From JAVBOF01 sp031550915 (GTDB taxonomy: Bacteria; Bacillota; Clostridia; Christensenellales; MGBC116941), in the NCBI GenBank assembly GCA_031550915.1, contig JAVBOF010000166.1, positions 1-8,238 on the forward strand: 8,238 bases of DNA, given 5' to 3'. Under the pieces are notes generated by a model that ran no database searches, was not told the origin of the DNA, and saw only the letters and a program-made list of their open reading frames with translations. Made by a program: the position numbers and the translations under genes. Positions 1 to 4,992 of this stretch are shown here, piece after piece; positions within the stretch are counted from its first letter, which is position 1; the number at the start of each line of letters is the position of its first letter.

Positions 1-618
1 GCGATATCGCTCGTTCAGACAGCTGAAGGCGCACTTCAGGAAACCCACAACATTCTTCAGAGAATGCGTGAGCTTTCTGTACAGTCTGCTTCCGATACCA
101 ATGAGGAAACAGTCGACCGCGCTGCCCTGGATGCAGAATTCCAGCAGCTGAAAGCTGAAATAAACGATATATCCGACAAGGCGAAGTTCAATGATCAGAC
201 GATTATAAACGGCGACTTCGAAAGCTCTGCATTTGTAGTACAAACTGGCGCCAACGCCGGTGACGAGCTCGAGATAACAATCGGAGCTATGTCTACAACC
301 GCCCTGGGTATCAATGGCGACGATATAACGTCCCGTGCAAACGCTTCATCCGCCATCTCGACGGTCAACACCGCTATCAACGATGTTTCCACACAGCGTG
401 CGAAGCTCGGCGCGTTGCAGAACAGACTGCAGCACAAAATAGCGAACCTTGATACGTCTGCCGAGAACCTTCAAGCAGCCGAAAGCCGCATAAGGGATAT
501 CGACATGGCTAAGGAAATGACCAACTTCACGAGGAACAACATATTGTCGCAGGCTGCTACGGCGATGTTGGCGCAGGCCAATAGCGCTCCGCAGGGAGTC
601 CTCCAGTTGCTCGGATAA
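1..618 (+). CDS. hag/fliC: Flagellin, 5' end missing (C-terminal 205 residues)
   Basis: This gene encodes the subunit of the flagellar filament, exported by the flagellar type III system and polymerised outside the cell. The frame is open from base 1, so the start lies left of the window. The visible protein begins in the N-terminal D1 helix (AISLVQTAEGALQETHNILQ), followed by RMRELSVQSAS, which resembles the conserved flagellin stretch known in other species to be seen by TLR5. It ends with the D1/D0 C-terminal helices (LGALQNRLQHKIANLDTSAEN, then the final QANSAPQGVLQLLG). Only about 50-60 residues separate the two conserved parts, so there is no large variable D2/D3 domain. Assuming the usual 60-70 missing N-terminal residues, the full protein would be about 270 residues. 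The gene ends in TAA 40 bp before a strong hairpin terminator and converges on jag. The flagellin call is certain; the exact symbol is a convention. Confidence 0.97.
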   Translation, partial: AISLVQTAEGALQETHNILQRMRELSVQSASDTNEETVDRAALDAEFQQLKAEINDISDKAKFNDQTIINGDFESSAFVVQTGANAGDELEITIGAMSTTALGINGDDITSRANASSAISTVNTAINDVSTQRAKLGALQNRLQHKIANLDTSAENLQAAESRIRDIDMAKEMTNFTRNNILSQAATAMLAQANSAPQGVLQLLG

Positions 619-653
619 TGGGACTATAATACATAGGCCAACAATACTAAGAT

Positions 654-715
654 AAAAAAGTCCGGTAGTTTTGAAACGCATTGTACAAAACTACCGGACT
701 TCTTATATACTTTTT
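654..715. terminator. Bidirectional intrinsic terminator between flagellin and jag
   Basis: The arms AAGTCCGGTAGTTTTG (658-673) and CAAAACTACCGGACTT (686-701) are perfect 16-bp reverse complements around a 12-nt loop. On the plus strand the hairpin is followed by TTCTTATATACTTTTT. On the minus strand it is followed by CTTTTTTATC, the complement of the A-run at 654-659. Both convergent genes, flagellin (ending at 618) and jag (ending at 757), can therefore stop here. The minus-strand side has the better U-tract. Confidence 0.92.
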
Positions 716-756
716 AATAGCCTGCGCCTTTACGGCCCGGCTTTTCTAAACGTCGA

Positions 757-1386
757 CTATCTTTTGGGTATTATAACTATTCGCCTGTTGGGGTCTTCAC
801 CTTCAGACTTGGTCGAAACAAAACTGTTGCTCTGCAAAGCGGAATGGATCACGCTTCTTTCATACGGATTCATCGGCTCCAAAACAACCTTTCGTCCCGT
901 ACGCTGCGCTTTACCGCTAAGTTTTTTTGCCAGACGTACAAGCGTTTCTTCGCGGCGTGTGCGGTAGTTTTCGGTATCAAGTATCAAACGCGTATAATCT
1001 TCACGACCTTTGTTGACAACGAGACTGCACAGGTATTGCAGCGCATCCAGCGTTTCTCCGCGGTATCCAATAAGCATACCCATATTTTGACCGGAAAGCT
1101 TTACCTTTAGATTATCCTCAGTCCGCTCGATATCCGTATCAACTTCCATTCCCATCAGCTCAAACAGCTTGGATAAAAAAGCTGCGGGTTGTTCTGAATC
1201 CGGGGTCTTCCTAACAGTGAGCCTAACGGTCGTCTGTTTGCCGCCGAGTCCAAAGAGACCCTTGCTGCCTTCCTCCAAAACTTCTATAGTGACTTCGTCA
1301 ATAGATTTACCAAGCTGTCTAAGACCTGTTTCAATAGCTTCATCGACGGATTTTCCATGAGCTTCTATCTGATCCAAAATACTCAC
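757..1386 (-). CDS. jag: Jag/KhpB-like RNA-binding protein (SpoIIIJ-associated)
   Basis: This is a cytoplasmic RNA-binding protein of 209 residues with the full three-part layout of the family. A Jag-N domain occupies about residues 8-57 (GKSVDEAIE, then GLFGLGGK). A type II KH domain covers about 70-145 and contains the RNA-gripping GxxG loop as GYRG (107-110) before ETLDALQYL. A C-terminal R3H domain spans about 150-209, with the Arg-x3-His pair at R177 and H181. In Firmicutes the gene follows yidC (spoIIIJ), and the protein works with KhpA on small RNAs and cell-elongation genes. It lies 6 bp downstream of yidC, last in the operon, with the bidirectional terminator behind it. The first possible start is GTG at 1386, but the AGAAGGG motif is only 1 nt upstream of it. 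TTG at 1377 (codon 4) is better spaced, which would give 206 residues. The family call is firm and the start is not. Confidence 0.95.
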   Translation of the reverse strand: MSILDQIEAHGKSVDEAIETGLRQLGKSIDEVTIEVLEEGSKGLFGLGGKQTTVRLTVRKTPDSEQPAAFLSKLFELMGMEVDTDIERTEDNLKVKLSGQNMGMLIGYRGETLDALQYLCSLVVNKGREDYTRLILDTENYRTRREETLVRLAKKLSGKAQRTGRKVVLEPMNPYERSVIHSALQSNSFVSTKSEGEDPNRRIVIIPKR

Positions 1387-1387
1387 A

Positions 1388-1394
1388 CCCTTCT
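1388..1394 (-). promoter_or_regulatory. Shine-Dalgarno of jag, placed too close to the GTG
   Basis: The minus strand reads AGAAGGG, sharing bases with the yidC TAG stop (1395-1393). One base separates it from the GTG at 1386. From AAGG to the in-frame TTG at 1377 the gap is 11 nt. The site therefore argues for TTG, or for a start at GTG that relies on coupling to yidC termination. Confidence 0.6.
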
Positions 1395-2271
1395 ATGTTT
1401 GCGCGGGTAGATCTATTTTCCCGTGCTTTGCTTCAAAATATCTCTTCAATACTAAGGTTTGGATTATCGCATAGACGTTAGATATCAACCAATATACCGC
1501 AAAAACCGAGTTGGACACTACGCAAATATAAGCGGAGAACAGCGGGAATATATACAGCATTACTTTACCGCCCTGTTGCATGCCAGGATTTTGTCTCATC
1601 GTCAATACCTGTGAAAAGTACATTGTAACTGCCTGAATGACCGCTAAAATGAACCAGCCATTACCCATACCTTCAAACTTAGCAAGGGTAGGGGCTATGA
1701 CTTTGGCATAATCGACGCCTGCAACCTGTGAAGCAAACTGAGGAACCTGTTTAACTATATTATTAAATTCGTCAAGTGTCGGCATGACCTTAGCTAAAGC
1801 CGAATCGGGCTGCCATATGTTATGTATCCACAGAAAGGACGGCAAGTTGATCGATTGGGCTGTGCTCTTTGCAGCTTCGGCGACAAGCATGATCGTCTGC
1901 TCGTCAGCGATCGTTCTTAATGCTCCATAAAAAGCGAAAAAGATCGGCATTTGTATAAGCAAGGGGAGACAACCGGCTAGTGGCTTGACTCCTTCCTTCT
2001 GATAGAGTTCATTTATCTTTTTCTGTTGCATCTGCTGATCCGGATACCGTTTCTTTATATCGTTTATCCTGCCTGAAAGCTGGCCCATCTTATATGACGA
2101 GCTTCGCTGGCGGATATCTAAAGGTATCATAGCCAGACGTATAAGTATAACTATTATAACTATTGAAAGTAAATACGGCGGATTTGCGGGATCCACGGTC
2201 ATTATTCTAGTTAGATTTTGTATGACCCAGTAAAAAAAATCCGAAATAAAGTTATTTTGTAAAAAACCCAA
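1393..2271 (-). CDS. yidC: Membrane protein insertase YidC/Oxa1 (SpoIIIJ type)
   Basis: This is an integral membrane insertase that places Sec-dependent and Sec-independent proteins into the cytoplasmic membrane. Its 292 residues carry the five-helix core of the family: about 32-51, 103-122, 205-223, 238-255 and 256-275. The groove arginine is R45 (VILIRLAMIPL). The cytoplasmic hairpin is basic (KKRYPDQQMQQKKINELYQKEG), followed by the family signature GCLPLLIQMPIFFAFYG (100-116) and FAVYW near 257-261. There is no signal peptide or lipobox, unlike Bacillus SpoIIIJ, and the basic C-terminal tail is short. The extracytoplasmic loop after SFLWIHNIWQPD (145-156) is about 40-45 residues longer than I expect for this family. 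The start is TTG, supported by GGAGG eight bases upstream, one base after the yidD stop. An ATG start is not needed. Confidence 0.96.
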   Translation of the reverse strand: MGFLQNNFISDFFYWVIQNLTRIMTVDPANPPYLLSIVIIVILIRLAMIPLDIRQRSSSYKMGQLSGRINDIKKRYPDQQMQQKKINELYQKEGVKPLAGCLPLLIQMPIFFAFYGALRTIADEQTIMLVAEAAKSTAQSINLPSFLWIHNIWQPDSALAKVMPTLDEFNNIVKQVPQFASQVAGVDYAKVIAPTLAKFEGMGNGWFILAVIQAVTMYFSQVLTMRQNPGMQQGGKVMLYIFPLFSAYICVVSNSVFAVYWLISNVYAIIQTLVLKRYFEAKHGKIDLPAQT

Positions 2272-2272
2272 A

Positions 2273-2527
2273 TTAGTTTCCTCCGGTTATTTGAATAGAA
2301 GCTTCTGGAACCGGGTCATAACCGCCCTTGAACAACGGATTACAACGGATGATCCTCTTAATTGAAAGAAACCCGCCTTTCAAAACCCCAAAACGCTCTA
2401 TCGCGGTAATCGCATATTCCGAACAAGTCGGAATGTATCTACAGTGGGGTCGTCCGATGGCGGAAACTTCTCTGCGGTAGAATTTGATCAAAGACAATAA
2501 TAATCTTCTCAAAGGAATAGACCTCAT
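2273..2527 (-). CDS. yidD: Membrane protein insertion efficiency factor YidD
   Basis: This is a small membrane-associated protein of 84 residues, thought to help YidC-dependent insertion at the inner face of the membrane. The whole signature is present: an amphipathic basic N-terminus (about 1-20), CRYIPTCSEYA (29-39), AIERFGVLKGG (42-52), the RCNP motif (61-64) and GGYDPVP (68-74). Its length matches the usual 70-90 residues. The ATG overlaps the rnpA stop by 4 bp (ATGA at 2524-2527). I see no clear Shine-Dalgarno before it, which suggests translational coupling to rnpA. It ends one base before the yidC TTG. Family and place in the operon agree. Confidence 0.97.
   Translation of the reverse strand: MRSIPLRRLLLSLIKFYRREVSAIGRPHCRYIPTCSEYAITAIERFGVLKGGFLSIKRIIRCNPLFKGGYDPVPEASIQITGGN
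2280..2284 (-). promoter_or_regulatory. Shine-Dalgarno that fixes the TTG start of yidC
   Basis: A perfect GGAGG on the minus strand lies 8 nt before TTG at 2271. It sits inside the last codons of yidD, so ribosomes ending yidD finish one base from the yidC start. No competing ATG is comparably placed. Confidence 0.85.
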
Positions 2528-2859
2528 TTTGCTTTCAGCAAGGAAGCTTTGTTTAGCAGATATCTCATAGTACTTTTAATTTCCGAAAAGCCCAGACCGT
2601 TTATCGTGTCGCGTGCAATAAAGATATAGCTGTGGCGCTGGGATGTTTCCGGCAAAAGCTGCAAAAAGGCTTCTTTCATTCTTCGCTTAAGCTTGTTGCG
2701 GACGACACTGTTTCCGATTTTTTTACTTATCGAAAAGCCTACCCTCAACTGCGGGCTATTTTTATAGACGAGCGCCATACTCGGACAACCGCACTTTTTG
2801 CCAAGACGATAGATATACTGAAAATCCTTATTTTTCTTTAAAGAATACTTCCTCTTCAA
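2524..2859 (-). CDS. rnpA: Ribonuclease P protein component
   Basis: This is the protein subunit of RNase P, which binds the M1-type RNA and the 5' leader of pre-tRNA for 5' maturation. The product is 111 residues, a normal length. It begins MKRKYSLKKNKDFQYIYRLG, typical of the family. The conserved RNR motif lies in GFSISKKIGNSVVRNKLKRR (41-60), including R54, N55, R59 and R60. The start is TTG at 2859. An AGAGG lies 12 nt upstream, somewhat far, but no better in-frame start exists: the only alternative, ATT at 2868, is too close to that motif. The gene lies 22 bp after rpmH and overlaps yidD by 4 bp, the classic order. Confidence 0.96.
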   Translation of the reverse strand: MKRKYSLKKNKDFQYIYRLGKKCGCPSMALVYKNSPQLRVGFSISKKIGNSVVRNKLKRRMKEAFLQLLPETSQRHSYIFIARDTINGLGFSEIKSTMRYLLNKASLLKAK

Positions 2860-2881
2860 AACACAAATATGCCTCTATTAA

Positions 2882-3016
2882 TTAGGCAGAGAGTACTTTT
2901 CTTCCTTTTTGCCTTCTGCGTGCCAAAACATTTCTGCCGTTCTTTGTTTTCATACGGGCCCTAAAGCCATGTACCTTGCTTCTTTGCCTCTTTTTAGGCT
3001 GATAGGTTTGAAGCAT
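2882..3016 (-). CDS. rpmH: 50S ribosomal protein L34
   Basis: This 44-residue basic protein of the large ribosomal subunit begins MLQTYQPKKRQRSKVHGF, continues RARMKTKNGRNVLARRR and ends QKGRKVLSA, the full L34 consensus at normal length. It has an ATG start with AAAGGAG (3026-3032) nine bases upstream. It is the first gene of the rpmH-rnpA-yidD-yidC-jag operon and sits about 50 bp behind a strong promoter. It is too short for many gene callers and is easily missed. Confidence 0.98.
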   Translation of the reverse strand: MLQTYQPKKRQRSKVHGFRARMKTKNGRNVLARRRQKGRKVLSA

Positions 3017-3073
3017 TATCCTACACTCCTTTAATTAAAGCCATAAATGGCGATTTTATCGAAATACTTCAAT

Positions 3074-3103
3074 AGTATAATTCAATGCTATATTAGGTGT
3101 CAA
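3074..3103 (-). promoter_or_regulatory. Sigma-A-type promoter of the rpmH operon
   Basis: On the minus strand, a perfect -35 TTGACA (3098-3103) is followed after 18 bp by TATACT (3074-3079), five of six matches to TATAAT. The start of transcription would be near 3067, giving an untranslated leader of about 50 nt before rpmH. An AT-rich stretch (3104-3120) lies upstream, as expected for a strong promoter of ribosomal protein genes. Confidence 0.85.
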
Positions 3104-3134
3104 GTAAAACAAACAAAACCTTGTCCGTAATAAT

Positions 3135-3176
3135 AGCCCTATCCGCCTGAACGTTATATATAGGCTGAATCGGGCT
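3135..3176 (-). terminator. Probable hairpin after the solute-binding protein gene
   Basis: The minus strand can fold AGCCCGATTCAGCCT against AGGCGGATAGGGCT, with one mismatch, one G-T pair and one bulge, around a 13-nt AT-rich loop. It lies 30 bp behind the stop of the binding-protein gene and just before the rpmH promoter. The base run after it (ATTATTACGG) is only weakly U-rich, so termination may be partial. Confidence 0.45.
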
Positions 3177-3206
3177 AGAAAGTGAGCATTAAGTTTTTGT
3201 GGTTCG

Positions 3207-3995
3207 TCACTTGGCAGGTATATCGTACCTTTCCTTCAAATTGCTCAATGTGCCATCTTTACGCAGCGACTTCAGGCTTTCGTTGATCTTGGGAATCATG
3301 TCCTCATAATCCTTCAAACATGCGATGCGGTACTCCAGCTTTCCTATCGATTCGTGTAAAATAGATGTTGAGGAATTGTCCATTCCGTATACAGTTGCAA
3401 GGCTACCGCAAAAACCCTGCACTTCACCGGTTGATAACGCGTCCAATACATCCTGGTAAGATGCGAATTCTACAGTCTTTACCGATATGCCGTTCTGTTC
3501 GGCATATTTGTTTAAGCTGCTCTTTATAAACCCGTTACCTATGACCGCTATCTTTGCGCCGTCCATCTCATCGAATTTATCGAACGCATCCTTGTTTGTC
3601 AGCAAGGCAATGTCATCAATGTGGTAAACATCGGAAAACACATATTTCTTTTCCAATTCGGTTGTTTTAACGTATTCGGCAATTACGCAATCAACATCCT
3701 TGGAATCAAGCATAGAGCTACGCATACGTGACGTCAAAGGCACTATCTTAACGTTGGCACTATCTCCGAGAATATCCTTAGACAATGCCATTGCGAGCCT
3801 TGGCTCAAAACCGTCGATCTTTCCGGATTCGTTTACGAACGAAAAGCGCTCCACGTCCTTAAAGCATCCAACCCTGAGTTCGCCTCTTTCAAGGATCTCC
3901 TTGATTTTTGGATCCACTGACGAGCAAGCACTGATTAGTAAAGCCAATATTATTACAAAAGATATTATTATCGCCTGTTTTTTCAGTGTAGCCAC
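3207..3995 (-). CDS. Family-3 extracellular solute-binding lipoprotein, ligand unknown
   Basis: This is a predicted membrane-anchored periplasmic-type binding protein outside the cytoplasmic membrane. Residues 4-23 form a lipoprotein signal peptide (basic LKKQ, then a hydrophobic stretch) ending in the lipobox ISAC, with C24 as the lipidated cysteine. The rest matches the SBP_bac_3 fold: RGELRVGC at the start, GKIDGFE (58-64), SKDVDCVIA (98-106), FSDVY (120-124), and a closing INESLKSLRKDGTLSNLKERYD typical of the family. The residues that hold alpha-amino acids in known members appear changed (see findings), so I do not name a ligand. No permease or ATPase gene is beside it in the window. 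It has its own promoter. The first start is GTG at 3995, but the Shine-Dalgarno fits CTG at 3986 (codon 4) better; that form would begin MKKQAIIISF. Confidence 0.88.
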   Translation of the reverse strand: MATLKKQAIIISFVIILALLISACSSVDPKIKEILERGELRVGCFKDVERFSFVNESGKIDGFEPRLAMALSKDILGDSANVKIVPLTSRMRSSMLDSKDVDCVIAEYVKTTELEKKYVFSDVYHIDDIALLTNKDAFDKFDEMDGAKIAVIGNGFIKSSLNKYAEQNGISVKTVEFASYQDVLDALSTGEVQGFCGSLATVYGMDNSSTSILHESIGKLEYRIACLKDYEDMIPKINESLKSLRKDGTLSNLKERYDIPAK

Positions 3996-3998
3996 CTC
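3993..3998 (-). promoter_or_regulatory. Shine-Dalgarno overlapping the first GTG of the binding-protein gene
   Basis: The minus strand reads GAGGTG, a six-base match to the anti-Shine-Dalgarno complement. The candidate GTG start (3995-3993) is inside it and so cannot use it. The in-frame CTG at 3986 lies 6 nt after GAGGTG, or 8 nt after GAGG, which is normal spacing. No upstream in-frame start is available, because a TAG lies at 4010-4008. Confidence 0.6.
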
Positions 3999-4018
3999 AA
4001 TTAAGCACTATTAGAGCG

Positions 4019-4047
4019 ATTATACTAGATATTTCAGACTAAAACAA
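4019..4047 (-). promoter_or_regulatory. Sigma-A-type promoter of the binding-protein gene
   Basis: On the minus strand, a perfect TATAAT (4019-4024) lies 17 bp after TTGTTT (4042-4047), a weak -35 with three of six matches. The transcript would start near 4012, leaving a short leader of about 17-25 nt before the gene. The weak -35 could mean that an activator is used. Confidence 0.65.
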
Positions 4048-4063
4048 AGCGCATAATCAAGCG

Positions 4064-4100
4064 AAAAAGCCAAAACAGGCGGGTTTTTGGGGTTCTCCCC
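4064..4100 (-). terminator. Possible weak terminator after rfbD
   Basis: Behind rfbD the minus strand contains CCAAAA and TTTTGG (4085-4090 and 4070-4075) separated by 9 nt, followed by CTTTTTCGC. An alternative small hairpin with arms GGGG and CCCC (4089-4100) overlaps it. The stems are short and mostly A-T, so this is a weak candidate. I see no better terminator between rfbD and the next promoter. Confidence 0.35.
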
Positions 4101-4139
4101 AGTCTGACGGCATATTGTTCAATTTTTCGTAAGATAATC

Positions 4140-4988
4140 TTAACACTCATTTAACATTTTAAGGTAATGCTTAAGGGCATCCTGCCAGGAAGGCAGTCTT
4201 TTGAATCCCCCTTTTTCCAGGGATTCATTTGAAAGACGTGAGTTTAACGGCCGTTTTGCCTTTACGGGATATTCGTCAGTAGAGCAGGGAAGCACCTTTG
4301 CTTTTCTCCCGGAACAGTTCATTATTTCGCAGGCAAATTCATACCATGAGCAAAAGCCTTCGTTGCTGGCGTGATACACGCCGTACCTGTCAGTTACTAC
4401 CATATCGCAAATCAGATCGGCGAGATGGTAAGTATAAGTCGGCGAGCCAATTTGGTCTGCGACGACTTTCAATTCGTCTTTTTCTGCGCCCAACCGAAGC
4501 ATGGTTTTCACAAAATTATTGCCGTTCAAGCCAAACACCCACGATGTGCGTAGAATAAAATACTTCTTTAAGGTCTCCATGACTGCGTCTTCACCAAGCG
4601 ACTTCGATATACCGTACTGGTTTTGGGGGTCCTTTTTGTCGCCGGTTTCGAATGGTCGCTCACCATATCCTCCAAATACATAGTCAGTACTTATATACAG
4701 CATCTTTGCGTCAAGTTTTCTGCATACTTCCGCAATATACATGGTTCCATTTACGTTGATAGCGTGGCATAGTATGGGTTCGTCCTCGGCTTTGTCTACT
4801 GCTGTGTAGGCTGCGCAATGTATGACCGCATCGGGTTTGTAGGCGAGGATATAATCACAGGTCTGCTTTTCGCTGGTCAGGTCAAATTCATCGATATCCA
4901 CACCATGGTTTTCGATTCCCAAAGTGTTAAGTTTCGCGACAACGTCATGACCGAGCTGGCCTTTTACGCCTGTTACTAGAATTTTCAT
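4140..4988 (-). CDS. rfbD: dTDP-4-dehydrorhamnose reductase (RmlD)
   Basis: This enzyme catalyses the last step of dTDP-L-rhamnose synthesis, the NAD(P)H-dependent reduction of dTDP-4-dehydro-L-rhamnose in the cytoplasm. The 282-residue protein is a short-chain dehydrogenase-type Rossmann enzyme of normal length. The nucleotide-binding glycine motif is TGVKGQLG (6-13). HCAAYTAVDKAE (57-68) and YISTDYVFGG (98-107) hold the catalytic Thr/Asp region. The YxxxK pair is Y125 and K129 (QYGISKS), and TSWVFGLNGNNFVKTML follows. The closing RPLNSRLS (246-253) is typical of RmlD. ATG with AGGTGA just upstream; the site overlaps the end of rfbB, 4 bp away, suggesting coupled translation. It is the last gene of the rhamnose cluster. 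Confidence 0.96.
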   Translation of the reverse strand: MKILVTGVKGQLGHDVVAKLNTLGIENHGVDIDEFDLTSEKQTCDYILAYKPDAVIHCAAYTAVDKAEDEPILCHAINVNGTMYIAEVCRKLDAKMLYISTDYVFGGYGERPFETGDKKDPQNQYGISKSLGEDAVMETLKKYFILRTSWVFGLNGNNFVKTMLRLGAEKDELKVVADQIGSPTYTYHLADLICDMVVTDRYGVYHASNEGFCSWYEFACEIMNCSGRKAKVLPCSTDEYPVKAKRPLNSRLSNESLEKGGFKRLPSWQDALKHYLKMLNEC

Positions 4989-4992
4989 ATCG

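Noticed and set aside
702..756. GC-rich inverted segment with AGCC and GGCT arms just behind jag, as a second terminator.
   Set aside because: The stem is interrupted by an internal loop and no T-run follows on either strand; the perfect hairpin beside it explains termination.
671..1360. Three plus-strand open frames of 63-98 codons opposite jag.
   Set aside because: They lie antisense to a well-supported conserved gene, have no family resemblance I recognise, and two of the three sit entirely inside jag.
3017..3067. Regulatory RNA or riboswitch in the rpmH leader.
   Set aside because: The leader is only about 50 nt, with no clear conserved fold visible.
3017..3206. Replication origin in the gap upstream of rpmH, expected from gene order elsewhere.
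   Set aside because: No cluster of TTATCCACA-like boxes and no dnaA nearby; the gap is filled by a promoter and a hairpin.
4089..4100. GGGG-TTCT-CCCC hairpin as the main rfbD terminator.
   Set aside because: Only four base pairs and followed by A-rich sequence on the minus strand; kept only as part of a weak candidate.
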